A stretch of DNA of 33,886 nucleotides. Source: an uncultured Sutterella sp. (lineage in GTDB: Bacteria; Pseudomonadota; Gammaproteobacteria; Burkholderiales; Burkholderiaceae_F). Position 1 is the first letter of the stretch; each line of letters starts with the position of its first letter. Shown piece by piece: positions 6,846 through 17,494 of this stretch. A program made the position numbers and the translations under genes. The stretch spans positions 1 to 33,886 of the forward strand of contig CAAGAT010000071.1 of NCBI GenBank assembly GCA_900767875.1. Reading direction: 5' to 3'. Under the pieces are notes generated by a model that was not told the origin of the DNA, did not search any database, and saw only the letters and a program-made list of their open reading frames with translations.

Positions 6846-7367
6846 TTACTTTTTGCGCTTGGGAGCGAGGACCATGATCATCTGGCGGCCTTCGAGCTTG
6901 GGCTGCATTTCGATCTGGGCCTCTTCGGCGAGCTCCTCACGGATGCGGTGCATGATCTGCGCACCGAGATCCTGATGCGCCATTTCACGGCCGCGGTAAC
7001 GCAGCGTGACCTTGGCCTTGTCGCCGTCGGCGAGGAAGCGGCGCAGCGCGCGCAGCTTGGTCTGGTAGTCGTTCTCGTCCGTGGCGGGACGGAACTTGAC
7101 CTCCTTGACCTGAATGACCTTCTGACGGGCCTTCATTTCCTGCGCCTTCTTCTGCTCCTGATAGCGGAACTTGCCGTAGTCCATCAGGCGGCAGACGGGC
7201 GGCTGAGCGTTGGGCGCGACTTCGACGAGGTCGACGTCGTACTCCTCGGCCATGCGAAGAGCCTCAGCGGTGGAAACAATCCCGATCTGGGCGCCGTCGA
7301 CGCCGGTCAGTCGGACCTCGGGTACCCGAATCTCACGATTGATTCGGTGGTTGCGATCTTGTGCTAT
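6846..7367 (-). CDS. infC: translation initiation factor IF-3 with AUA start codon
   Basis: IF-3 binds the 30S subunit, blocks premature 50S joining and rejects wrong start codons. The N-terminal domain includes RINREIRVPEVRL at 8-20, the linker region LVEVAPNAQPPVCRLMDYGKF follows, and the C-terminal domain contains KVIQVKEVKFRP, GREMAHQDLG and GRQMIMVLAPK. The first in-frame ATG (7253) would delete 38 conserved residues. The frame stays open and conserved up to ATA at 7365-7367, which has GGGAG exactly 7 nt upstream. Starting there gives 173 aa, the normal length. infC starting at AUU/AUC/AUA is a known autoregulatory device, since IF-3 discriminates against such codons. A second candidate, ATT 24 nt further upstream, has a poorer ribosome site. 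Confidence 0.95.
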   Translation of the reverse strand: MAQDRNHRINREIRVPEVRLTGVDGAQIGIVSTAEALRMAEEYDVDLVEVAPNAQPPVCRLMDYGKFRYQEQKKAQEMKARQKVIQVKEVKFRPATDENDYQTKLRALRRFLADGDKAKVTLRYRGREMAHQDLGAQIMHRIREELAEEAQIEMQPKLEGRQMIMVLAPKRKK

Positions 7368-7433
7368 GGCACGTCTCCCAAAAGAGTTTCGAATGGGGGC
7401 GACGCCTCGGCGCTCGGAGCCAACGCGTCAAAA

Positions 7434-7447
7434 GGCCTGCGCAGGCC
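7434..7447 (-). terminator. hairpin between thrS and infC (possible attenuator)
   Basis: GGCCTGCGCAGGCC is a perfect 14-bp palindrome followed on the minus strand by TTTTGACG. It sits in the 124-bp gap after the thrS stop. The T run is short, so it may only reduce transcription into infC, or act as a processing site. Confidence 0.4.
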
Positions 7448-7491
7448 GCCCCTTTCGAGCGGCTTGCCGCCGTGCCTTTTCCCGTGATTGA

Positions 7492-9411
7492 TTACTCGTC
7501 CGTGTTCTTGCGGGACTGGTCCTCGCCGACCACACGGGCAATGAATTCGTCGATCGTCATGACGCCGAGGTTGCGGCCCCCGCGCGCACGAACGCTGACC
7601 GTGCCGTTGTCGGCTTCCTTCTCGCCGATGACAGCGATGTAGGGGAGCTTTTGCATGGTCAATTCGCGAATTTTATAGTTGATCTTCTGGCTGCGCAAAT
7701 CCTCGCTAACACGGAGACCGGCGGCGCGCATCTTACGGGCGGCCTCGACCACGGCGTCGTGCTGTGCGTCCGTGATGTTGGCCACGGCCACCTGAATCGG
7801 CGAGAGCCACACGGGCATGGCGCCGGCGTAGTGTTCGATGAGCATGCCGATCCAGCGCTCCAGAGAGCCGAGAATGGCGCGGTGCAGCATCACGGGCACC
7901 TTGCGCGAATTGTCTTCGGCCACGTATTCGGCCCCGAGGCGCCCCGGCATCTGGAAGTCGACCTGCACCGTGCCGCACTGCCAGGTACGGCCCAGGCAGT
8001 CCTTGAGGTGGTATTCGATCTTCGGGCCATAGAAGGCGCCTTCGCCCGGAAGGATTTCATAGGGCAGAGCGCAGGCGTCCAAAGAGGCGATCAGGGCGGC
8101 TTCGGCCTTGTCCCAGACGGCGTCTTCGCCGATGCGCATGGCCGGACGGGTGGCCACCTTGTAGAGGATGTCCTCAAAGCCGAAGGTGTGATAGACCTCG
8201 CGCACGATGCGGGTGAAGTCCACGCATTCCTTCAGAATCTGATCTTCCGTGCAGAAGATGTGACCGTCGTCCTGCGTAAAGCCGCGCACGCGCATCAGGC
8301 CGTGCAGAGCGCCCGAGGGCTCGTTGCGGTGGCACTGACCGAATTCGCCGTAACGAAGCGGCAGGTCGCGGTAGCTGCGCAGCGCCGAATTAAAGAGCTG
8401 GATGTGCCCCGGGCAGTTCATCGGCTTGAGGGCGTAGTAGCGGTTTTCCGACTCGGTCGTGAACATGTTTTCACGATACTTGGCCCAGTGGCCCGAGCGC
8501 TCCCACAGCGAGCGATCAAGCAGCTGCGGCGCCTTGACTTCCTGATAGCCGTTTTCGCGGTAGATGCGGCGCATGAACTGCTCGACGACCTGCCACAGGG
8601 CCCAGCCCTTGGCGTGCCAGAAAATCAGGCCCGGGGCTTCTTCCTGCAGGTGGAAGAGATCGAGTTCCTTACCGAGGCGGCGATGGTCGCGCTTTTCGGC
8701 CTCTTCGAGCATCTTGAGGTAGGCGTCCTGGTCATCCTTGGTGAGCCAGGCCGTGCCGTAGATGCGCTGCAGCATTTCGTTCTTGCTGTCGCCGCGCCAG
8801 TAGGCGCCGGCCACCTTCATGAGCTTGAAGACCTTAAGCTTGCCGGTGCTCGGCACGTGAGGGCCGCGGCACAGATCGGTGAAGTCGCCCTGACGATAGA
8901 GACTGATGACTTCGCCGGCGGGAATTTCGCTGATGATTTCGGCCTTGTACTCTTCGCCGATGCCCTTGAAGTAGGCGACGGCCTCATCGCGCGGCAGCTC
9001 GTAGCGTTCGATCGGAATATCCTTCTTGACGAGTTCCTTCATGCGCGCTTCGATCTTTTCGAGATCTTCGGGCGTAAAGGCGCGTTCGAACTTGAAGTCG
9101 TAGTAAAAGCCGTTTTCGATGGCCGGCCCGATCGTCACTTCGGCGCTCGGGTACAGTTCCTTGACGGCCTGCGCCATCAGGTGAGAGGTCGAATGACGCA
9201 CGAGCTCGAGCGCTTCGGCGTCCTTGGCCGTGAGGATGGCCACATGCGCGTCGTTTTCCACGACGTGAGACAGATCGACGAGCTTGCCGTCAACCTTGCC
9301 GGCAAGAGCCGCCTTGGCCAGGCCCGTGCCGATCGACGCGGCGATGGCGGCCACCGTCAGCGGCCCTTCATACTGACGAACGGAGTTGTCGGGCAAAGTG
9401 ATTGAAAGCAT
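7492..9411 (-). CDS. thrS: threonyl-tRNA synthetase
   Basis: This class II synthetase charges tRNA-Thr and edits Ser-tRNA-Thr. In order: TGS domain (1-62, from MLSITLPDNSVRQYEG), the SAD editing domain (HSTSHLMAQAV and FTDLCRGPHVPSTGKL), the catalytic core with zinc-ligand segments around MNCPGH and LHGLMRVRGFTQDDGHIF, and the C-terminal anticodon-binding domain (~535-639). I chose the ATG at 9411, preceded by GAAGGGA, over an in-frame codon 51 nt upstream. That gives 639 aa, the family norm. It heads the thrS-infC-rpmI-rplT-pheST order and lies just after a terminator, so its promoter should be within about 9412-9465; I saw no clear -35/-10 there. Confidence 0.98.
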   Translation of the reverse strand: MLSITLPDNSVRQYEGPLTVAAIAASIGTGLAKAALAGKVDGKLVDLSHVVENDAHVAILTAKDAEALELVRHSTSHLMAQAVKELYPSAEVTIGPAIENGFYYDFKFERAFTPEDLEKIEARMKELVKKDIPIERYELPRDEAVAYFKGIGEEYKAEIISEIPAGEVISLYRQGDFTDLCRGPHVPSTGKLKVFKLMKVAGAYWRGDSKNEMLQRIYGTAWLTKDDQDAYLKMLEEAEKRDHRRLGKELDLFHLQEEAPGLIFWHAKGWALWQVVEQFMRRIYRENGYQEVKAPQLLDRSLWERSGHWAKYRENMFTTESENRYYALKPMNCPGHIQLFNSALRSYRDLPLRYGEFGQCHRNEPSGALHGLMRVRGFTQDDGHIFCTEDQILKECVDFTRIVREVYHTFGFEDILYKVATRPAMRIGEDAVWDKAEAALIASLDACALPYEILPGEGAFYGPKIEYHLKDCLGRTWQCGTVQVDFQMPGRLGAEYVAEDNSRKVPVMLHRAILGSLERWIGMLIEHYAGAMPVWLSPIQVAVANITDAQHDAVVEAARKMRAAGLRVSEDLRSQKINYKIRELTMQKLPYIAVIGEKEADNGTVSVRARGGRNLGVMTIDEFIARVVGEDQSRKNTDE

Positions 9412-9464
9412 TTCTGGTCCCTTCAGTGTTTTGTGTTGAGCAAACGCCCGCGCAAAGCGCAAAT

Positions 9465-9501
9465 AAAAAAAGAGTGCCGCCCTGTGAGCCGCACTCTTTT
9501 T
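9465..9501 (-). terminator. terminator between tRNA-Val and thrS
   Basis: On the minus strand AAAAAGAGTGC pairs with GCACTCTTTTT around a 13-nt loop, followed by more T. It is the first terminator after tRNA-Val, leaving a trailer of about 100 nt on that transcript. The trailer contains a perfect 12-bp palindrome, GTTCGTACGAAC, at 9552-9563. Confidence 0.8.
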
Positions 9502-9601
9502 CGCTTAACACCTTCGCGCGCCCGCAGACTTACTGTTTGCAGGTCTTCGTCGTTCGTACGAACTTGAACGAGCGCATTTGCTAGGTGTCTCCATAAAATT
9601 C

Positions 9602-9678
9602 TGGTAGGCACAATTGGACTCGAACCAACGACCCCCACCATGTCAAGGTGATGCTCTAACCAACTGAGCTATGTGCCT
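9602..9678 (-). tRNA. tRNA-Val (anticodon GAC)
   Basis: This is a complete 77-nt cloverleaf on the minus strand. The acceptor arms are AGGCACA and TGTGCCT, the D arm contains AGCTCAGTTGGTTAGAGC, the anticodon loop is TTGACAT (anticodon GAC, reading GUC) and the T arm has GGTTCGAGTCC. CCA is encoded at 9602-9604. Confidence 0.97.
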
Positions 9679-9689
9679 GAGAGATGCGA

Positions 9690-9718
9690 ACTATACCTGC
9701 GATTTTTGAGGAATGCAA
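9690..9718 (-). promoter_or_regulatory. tRNA-Val promoter
   Basis: On the minus strand TTGCAT (9713-9718), a 17-bp spacer and TATAGT (9690-9695) lie 12 bp before the tRNA 5' end. The remaining sequence to 9831 is A/T-rich, could serve as an UP element, and holds no gene. Confidence 0.65.
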
Positions 9719-9831
9719 GCATTACAATAAAAAATTTTCGCTTTTTCCTCAAATTTCGCACGAACTATTGATTTTAAACTAAAAGTTTTCGATCAACAAA
9801 TTCGCGTTTTCCCGTCGATTTTTTTCTTTTC

Positions 9832-10872
9832 TCACGCGCAGGCTTTGCGCAATTCCTCGGCAAGCGACGAAATGTCCTCTTCGCTCGTGGCCCAGTCGGT
9901 CACAAAACGCACCGGCGTGCTCACTTCGCCCCTCGGCCCCCACAGCTCGAACGTGACGCTTTGCTGCAGGCGGTCGATCACCTCGTTGGGCAGTACGAAG
10001 AACTGCTGATTGGTGGGCGAATCCATGTAAAGCGCAAAGCCGGCCTTCACGAAGATCTCTTTGACGCGCATCGCGGCTTCAACGGCGTGGCGGGCTAAGC
10101 GCACATAGAGCTCGCCGGTAAAGAGTGTTTCAAACTGCAGGCTGATGAGGCGCCCCTTGGCCATGAGCGCCCCGCGCCGCTTGATGAGCGTGAGGGCGTT
10201 TTTCATGAGACTCGGGTTGCACAGCACCACCGCTTCGCCGAAAAGCGCCCCGACCTTGGTGCCACCGATGTAAAAGGCGTCCGTCAGGCGCGCGATGTCC
10301 TTGAGGGTCACGTCCGAGCCCTGCGCGGCCAGACCGTACCCGAGGCGCGCACCGTCGAGGTACAGCAGGATCCCCGCTTTGCGGCACACGCGCGAGAGCG
10401 CTTCGAGTTCGGCCAGCGTATAGAGCGTGCCGCCTTCGGTGGGCTGCGTGATGTACACGGCCCCGGGCGCGACCATATGCGCGTGGGTTGCGTCGCCGCA
10501 AAAGGCCGCCAGCCACGCTTCAAGGTCCTTGGGATCCATCTTGCCCTCGTGCGAGGGCAGCGTGAGCACCTTGTGCCCGCACGCCTCCACGGCCCCGGCC
10601 TCGTGCACGTTGATGTGGGAGGTGTCGACCGCCAAAATCCCCTCTTCGCGCGAGACGATGCTGTCGAGAATCGTCGCGTTGGTCTGGGTGCCGCCCGCCA
10701 AAAAGAGGGTCTTGCCCTCGGTCAGGCCGCAGGCCGCAAGGATCTTTTCCTGCGCCCGCGCCGTGAATTCGTCTCCGCCGTAGCCCGGCGTCTGCATGAG
10801 GTTGGTTTCAGCCAGACGGCGCATCACCTCGGGGTGGGCGCCGCGCATGTAATCGGTGTCAAAGTGAAGCAT
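9832..10872 (-). CDS. low-specificity L-threonine aldolase-type PLP enzyme
   Basis: This is a fold-type I PLP enzyme of the beta-eliminating lyase/threonine aldolase family, expected to split L-threonine or allo-threonine into glycine and acetaldehyde in the cytoplasm. At 346 aa it has the family length. Visible landmarks are MLHFDTDYMRGAHPEVM at the start, the glycine-rich cofactor segment FLAGGTQTNA (57-66), the PLP-nitrogen-binding aspartate in LYLDGARLG (D173) and the Schiff-base lysine in IGGTKVG (K206). Related enzymes acting on other 3-hydroxy amino acids cannot be excluded. It stands alone between tRNA-Val and relA, with a hairpin on its upstream side. Confidence 0.85.
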   Translation of the reverse strand: MLHFDTDYMRGAHPEVMRRLAETNLMQTPGYGGDEFTARAQEKILAACGLTEGKTLFLAGGTQTNATILDSIVSREEGILAVDTSHINVHEAGAVEACGHKVLTLPSHEGKMDPKDLEAWLAAFCGDATHAHMVAPGAVYITQPTEGGTLYTLAELEALSRVCRKAGILLYLDGARLGYGLAAQGSDVTLKDIARLTDAFYIGGTKVGALFGEAVVLCNPSLMKNALTLIKRRGALMAKGRLISLQFETLFTGELYVRLARHAVEAAMRVKEIFVKAGFALYMDSPTNQQFFVLPNEVIDRLQQSVTFELWGPRGEVSTPVRFVTDWATSEEDISSLAEELRKACA

Positions 10873-10893
10873 TTGTTGTGTCCCGCAAAGTCA

Positions 10894-10915
10894 GACGGCG
10901 CCCACTGGCGCCGTC
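10894..10915 (-). terminator. perfect hairpin after relA
   Basis: GACGGCGCC pairs with GGCGCCGTC around a 4-nt loop in the 94-bp gap between the relA stop and the aldolase start. The following bases (TGACTTTG) are a poor T tract, so this is a likely but weak terminator. Confidence 0.5.
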
Positions 10916-10966
10916 CGGATAGATTAAAGGATTCTGAGGACCGCAAACGCGACCGAGGGGGCGCCT

Positions 10967-13108
<2,142 letters not shown>

Positions 13109-13173
13109 TCTTTTCTGTCTCTTTGCCTGCAGACCGTCGGTCTGCGACCGGGCTGGCATCTGTCCTTTTGGTA

Positions 13174-13201
13174 GGGCGCGTCTCGGAAGGCCGGCGCGCC
13201 C
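13174..13201. terminator. GC-rich hairpin between autotransporter and relA
   Basis: GGGCGCG (13174-13180) pairs with CGCGCCC (13195-13201). The T run (CTTTTC) follows on the plus strand only; on the minus strand, where the genes lie, there is none. It may be a weak or Rho-assisted terminator for the autotransporter gene. Confidence 0.3.
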
Positions 13202-13335
13202 TTTTCAGGGATTCTACCGCCCGGGGCGTTTTGGCATCGCCGGTGGAAAACGATCGAAACAACCTTGGACAAAAGGATGAGTCAGCAACGCACTTGCGCC
13301 GCCTGCCCCACCCCGGCGCCTGCGCCTCAAGCCGC

Positions 13336-15765
13336 TCAGAAAAGTTGCCGGTAGGAAAGCCTTAAGGCCAGCGACTCTTCGCCGCCCGAGGCGGCCTGCC
13401 ACTCGGCGTTGACACTGAACTGCCAGGCATAGGGCTCGTCCTCGCCGCGCTCGGCCGTCTCGGATGTGCCCCAGAGCGGGGCGGCGGGCTTTTGCCGGCC
13501 TTCGGAGGCAAGAATCAGGCCGGCTCGAACGCTCGCGGCAAAGGTCTGCGCCGAATCGTAGACGGCGCGGCTCTCGGTCGAGCCGTCAAAAAGGCTGCTT
13601 TTGATCTTCCAGTCGGTCTGCCCCACGCTCGTGCGCACCGCGGCGCCGATCGAGGGCCGCAGGCTGTACTTTTGGGCCAGCCTCAATTGGGTGAGCGCAT
13701 CGGCCCCGGCTTCCAAGGTCGTCCAGAGGCGGTTGTCGGCCGACGTGTCAAACGCCTCGCCCGAGACCGCTCCGTCGTTGGAGCGATCGTCGATGACCGC
13801 ATCGTCAAAGCGCGCTCCCGTGAGCGCCGCCTGCACATAGGGTTCAAAGACCGAGCTTTCATCGCCGGTCTTGAGCGTCCAGCGGGCCGCGGCCGAGACG
13901 AAGGTGATGTCGGTGTCGGCTTCGAGCGTGTGGCCCACGGCGTATTGACGCGCCTCACCCGACGCGCGTGTGTAGGAGACGGCCACACTGACTTCGGAAG
14001 TCTCAAGGGCGCGGGCGGCCGCCAGGGTCACGGAGCCCGTCGTCATGTCGCCCGTGGTCGATTCGATTCGCCCGCGGCTTTCGGTGTCGATGCCGGCAAA
14101 GGAGACGGCCGCCGTGCCGATCCAGGCTTTGCCCAGTGCAAAGTCGTAGCCCAAAGTGGCGCCCGTCACATCGGCCTTGTAACCGAACGCGCCGCTGCCA
14201 CCCGAAAAGAAGTTCGAGGCGTCGGTGCGGCTCGAAGCGCCCTGCACCCACCAATGGCCCTTGCCGGCAAAAAGCGAATGCTCGTGTGCGATGAGCGTCC
14301 CGAGCACGTCGTAGGCCACGCGCTCGCCTGCGGCCGCCAGGCCACTCGTGACCGGCAAAAAGAGAGCGCCGTCAACCGTGTTGGCGTAGGCGGCCGCCGA
14401 GACCTTGAGTTCGTCAAAGGTGTCGGCAATGAAGCGGTAACCCGGCAGAACCTTGACGAGGTCCGTGTTGTCCGCCGTTTCCACGTGCCCGACGATCGAG
14501 GCGGCCTTCAGTCCCGCAAAGTCCTTGCACCAAAGGCGCGTGGCCACACCGTCTTGGACCTGCACGCGCGCGCCGCCGACGGCATGCACGTTTTCCGCGG
14601 CAAAGTCGCCGACATCAAAGGCCTGCCCGTTCCAGTTGTAAAGGATCAGCTCGGCGTCCTCGCCCGCGCTCACCGTTGTTCTCTCCAAGCCCGTGGCCTG
14701 CGCCAGGGTCACGGTCCCGTCGACCACGTCCTTTTTGTCCTCATCGTCAAAGTAAACGACCCAGCGGCTCTCTTCTCCGAGATGGATGCCCGCCCCGGCG
14801 GCTTGATCGGCGAAGACGCCCTTGCCCACCACCACGGAAAAATCCGCGCCCAAGGCCGGATCGGCGCTTGTGATGAGGGTGGCGCGGTCCGTGTTGTCGC
14901 CCGCGAGTTTGCCTTCGGTCACGAGGGCGTAGACGCGATCGCGCGCCTCTTGGCTGTTTTCGATCTCCGCCACAGAGGTGCCGATCACGAGCGTTCCCTT
15001 GCCCGTGACGGTCAGGGTGGCGACGCCCGCCGCCTGTACCCCCACCATATCCGGGACAAGATGCTCGAGGCTGCCCACCACCAGCGTGTGGTTGTCGCCC
15101 ACAAAGGTCTCGTCGGTCGAGGGAGTGCCGTCGACCGTCACGCTCGTGCCCGCGGCCAGCGACAGGGTGCCCACGCGCAGGAAGGTTTCCCGCCGATCAC
15201 CGGCGGCCTCCCCCACCGTCAGGCTGCCCGCATGGGCGCTGTAGGCGCCGAGCTCGCCGATGCCGGCGTAGTGCAGGTCCGAGCCGTCGATCAGCTCGAA
15301 ACCGTTGACAACGGAGCCCTCACGCATGTCCAGGGCGCCGGTCAGGCTGACGGTGTTCAGTGTCTCATAGCTTTGTAGGTACAGCGTTCCTGTTCCCTGG
15401 ACGGCGGTCTGAGCCCGAACCTCGGCGTCCTGCCAAAGCGTGAACTCAACCCCCTCTTCAATGCGCACTCCCACGGTGTCCTGGCCGGTGAGGTTGACAT
15501 TGAGCGTGTGATCCGGAGAAACACCCGCGATGTCATCCTTCATGACGGCCCGGACGCCGATGAGGGCATCTTCGCGACTTGTGACCTTCAGAACGCCGTC
15601 TTCGAGATACTCGTTGTCGTCCGCCAGCCCATAACCGTCAATGACCACCAGGGCGGCCTCGGAACTGTCAATCGTCTCGCTCGTCTGAGCGCAAAGAATG
15701 GTCGGCGTCAAAAGGCCCGAGGCGGCCAGCGCGGCGGCGGCCGTTTTCAAAAGATGGAGTTTCAT
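13336..15765 (-). CDS. classical (type Va) autotransporter, passenger function unknown
   Basis: This 809-aa surface protein exports its own passenger. A signal peptide (MKLHLLKTAAAALAASGLL, then a cut near CAQ at about 27) leads into a ~490-residue passenger with repeating valine/glycine/threonine-rich strands of the kind that form beta-helices. The last ~285 residues, from about GKGHWWVQGASSRTD, form the outer-membrane barrel and end LRLSYRQLF with the terminal Phe recognised by the Bam machinery. I saw no protease or other catalytic motif in the passenger, so an adhesin-like role is only a guess. The ATG at 15765 is preferred to a TTG at 15789 because the signal peptide begins there, though its ribosome site is weak. 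Confidence 0.88.
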   Translation of the reverse strand: MKLHLLKTAAAALAASGLLTPTILCAQTSETIDSSEAALVVIDGYGLADDNEYLEDGVLKVTSREDALIGVRAVMKDDIAGVSPDHTLNVNLTGQDTVGVRIEEGVEFTLWQDAEVRAQTAVQGTGTLYLQSYETLNTVSLTGALDMREGSVVNGFELIDGSDLHYAGIGELGAYSAHAGSLTVGEAAGDRRETFLRVGTLSLAAGTSVTVDGTPSTDETFVGDNHTLVVGSLEHLVPDMVGVQAAGVATLTVTGKGTLVIGTSVAEIENSQEARDRVYALVTEGKLAGDNTDRATLITSADPALGADFSVVVGKGVFADQAAGAGIHLGEESRWVVYFDDEDKKDVVDGTVTLAQATGLERTTVSAGEDAELILYNWNGQAFDVGDFAAENVHAVGGARVQVQDGVATRLWCKDFAGLKAASIVGHVETADNTDLVKVLPGYRFIADTFDELKVSAAAYANTVDGALFLPVTSGLAAAGERVAYDVLGTLIAHEHSLFAGKGHWWVQGASSRTDASNFFSGGSGAFGYKADVTGATLGYDFALGKAWIGTAAVSFAGIDTESRGRIESTTGDMTTGSVTLAAARALETSEVSVAVSYTRASGEARQYAVGHTLEADTDITFVSAAARWTLKTGDESSVFEPYVQAALTGARFDDAVIDDRSNDGAVSGEAFDTSADNRLWTTLEAGADALTQLRLAQKYSLRPSIGAAVRTSVGQTDWKIKSSLFDGSTESRAVYDSAQTFAASVRAGLILASEGRQKPAAPLWGTSETAERGEDEPYAWQFSVNAEWQAASGGEESLALRLSYRQLF

Positions 15766-15865
15766 GATCACAAACCGGGTTGCGCGCAAAGCGCAAGTTC
15801 AAAAAATGCCGATTGTAGTGGCAAACCCCACCATTTGTAAAAATATGTTTCTGCCTCCTTTTGGG

Positions 15866-15904
15866 TAAAAGAAAGGCGGCGCCTGCTCAAAAACAAGTGC
15901 CGCC
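15866..15904 (-). terminator. terminator after nhaD
   Basis: On the minus strand GGCGGCAC pairs with GCGCCGCC (one G-U) around a 14-nt loop and is followed by TTTCTTTT. It lies about 50 nt past the nhaD stop and separates it from the autotransporter gene. Confidence 0.7.
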
Positions 15905-15951
15905 CATCGATCGACGGGAACCGCCCGGCGGTTCCCTTTGTGCCTACCCGA

Positions 15952-17361
15952 TTACAGGAAGATCATGTCGATGATGAAGAACGTCGGAAAGAGGATGCCG
16001 AGCGACCAGAGCATGTAGCCGAAGAAGGACGGCATCTTGACGCCGCGCTCGCGCACGATGCTCACGGTCATCAGGTTGGGCGCGTTGCCGATGTAGGTAA
16101 CGGCACCCATGAAGACCGAGCCCATGGACACGGCCACGAGGGTGTGGGCGTGGGTGGTCATCATTTCCACGGGATCACCGCCGGCAAGGTTAAAGAACGC
16201 CAAATACGTCGGGGCGTTGTCGAGGAACGCCGACAGGGAACCCGTGAGCCAGAAGAACATCACGTTGTTGAATTCGCCCGCTTCATTGGTCACGAGCGAG
16301 ACGAGCGGCGCGAAGGCGCCGTCGTGGCCGGCGCGCAGCATTTCGAGCACGGGCACGATACAAAGGAAGATGCCGAAAAAGAGCTTGGCCACTTCCTTGA
16401 TGGGCTCCCAGCTGAACTGGTTGGCCGTACGGGCGCTCTTGGGCGTGGTCAGGATCGAGCACACGGCCACGAGGATGAAGATCGCGTCGCGCAGGATGCC
16501 CTGACCGGTCAGGTGCACGCCCAGAACGCTCACCTCGATGTCCGACTTCCACGTGCCGCTCATGAGCACGGCGCCGATCAGGCAGGCCAGATAGAAGATG
16601 TTGATGCCGCCGTCGATGCCGAACTTGGTGCCGGCCGCCAACTGCGGACGGAACGTGCCCTCGGTCACTTCCTTGCGGTAGAAGTACGTGTCAATGGCCA
16701 GGTACACGGCCAGCAGGATGGCCAGCGTCACGAGCAGCGGGGCCATCAGGTGCACCGTGGTCCAGAAGAAGGTCACGCCGCGCAGAAAGCCCAGGAACAG
16801 GGGCGGATCGCCCAGGGGCGTGAGGCACCCGCCGATGTTGGCCACGATGAAGATAAAGAAGATGAACGTGTGCATCTTGTAGCGGCGCCCTTCGTTGGCC
16901 GCCAGCAGCGGGCGAATGAGCAGCATGGCCGCCCCCGTGGTGCCCATGAGGTTGGCCATGATGGCGCCCACGAACAGAACGCCCGCGTTGAGCATGGGCG
17001 TGCCCGCAAAGCTGCTGCGGATGTGAATGCCGCCCGCCACCACAAAGAGCGCGCCCACAAAGAGAATGAAGGGCACGTAGTCACCGATCATGGCGTGCGC
17101 CACGGCGCCGACGGCCACGTCGGACGGGTACGCCATAAAGATCGGAATCACGCAGGCCAGCCCCCAGGCCACGGCAATCTTGCCGTAGTGGTGATGCCAC
17201 AGATGCGGGGCCATGAGCGGAATGAGGGCGATGGACAAAAGAATGCCCGCAAAAGGAATCGCCCAGACGATGGAAAGTTCCGCGCCGTTTAGGCTCGCTG
17301 CGCAGGCGAGCGAAGGAAGACAGACGGCTGCGGCGGCCAGAAGGGCTTTGAGCGCATGCAT
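15952..17361 (-). CDS. nhaD: NhaD-type sodium:proton antiporter
   Basis: This inner-membrane ion transporter of the ArsB/NhaD superfamily probably exchanges Na+ for H+. The 469-aa chain is hydrophobic with roughly a dozen membrane segments. It carries the family blocks NIGGCLTPLGDPPLFLGFLR and, near the end, IGNAPNLMTVSIVRERGVKM followed by PSFFGYMLW. A cleavable-looking leader precedes the first transport segment (signal-like 1-22, ending ACAAS), as in several NhaD proteins. The ATG at 17361 is chosen for its GGAGAA site 9 nt upstream; an in-frame start at 17457 would add 32 polar residues. It forms its own unit with a hairpin in the leader and a terminator after it. Confidence 0.88.
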   Translation of the reverse strand: MHALKALLAAAAVCLPSLACAASLNGAELSIVWAIPFAGILLSIALIPLMAPHLWHHHYGKIAVAWGLACVIPIFMAYPSDVAVGAVAHAMIGDYVPFILFVGALFVVAGGIHIRSSFAGTPMLNAGVLFVGAIMANLMGTTGAAMLLIRPLLAANEGRRYKMHTFIFFIFIVANIGGCLTPLGDPPLFLGFLRGVTFFWTTVHLMAPLLVTLAILLAVYLAIDTYFYRKEVTEGTFRPQLAAGTKFGIDGGINIFYLACLIGAVLMSGTWKSDIEVSVLGVHLTGQGILRDAIFILVAVCSILTTPKSARTANQFSWEPIKEVAKLFFGIFLCIVPVLEMLRAGHDGAFAPLVSLVTNEAGEFNNVMFFWLTGSLSAFLDNAPTYLAFFNLAGGDPVEMMTTHAHTLVAVSMGSVFMGAVTYIGNAPNLMTVSIVRERGVKMPSFFGYMLWSLGILFPTFFIIDMIFL

Positions 17362-17400
17362 TGTGCTGATTTCTCCGTGCACGTTGGGGGAAAATGATGC

Positions 17401-17429
17401 GTCCGGGCGCGCAGAGCCCACGCCCGGAC
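17401..17429 (-). other. hairpin in the nhaD leader
   Basis: GTCCGGGCG pairs with CGCCCGGAC around an 11-nt loop, about 40 nt upstream of the nhaD start. There is no T tract after it, only ATTTTCCCCC further on. It may be the terminator-like end of the upstream pncB transcript or a leader structure. It does not match any ion-sensing riboswitch I can recognise. Confidence 0.35.
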
Positions 17430-17494
17430 TTTCAAATCGATTCCTGATTGTAATCAAAACTTTCCGTTTTGTTTACAGTCGTTTTCAGGGGAAT

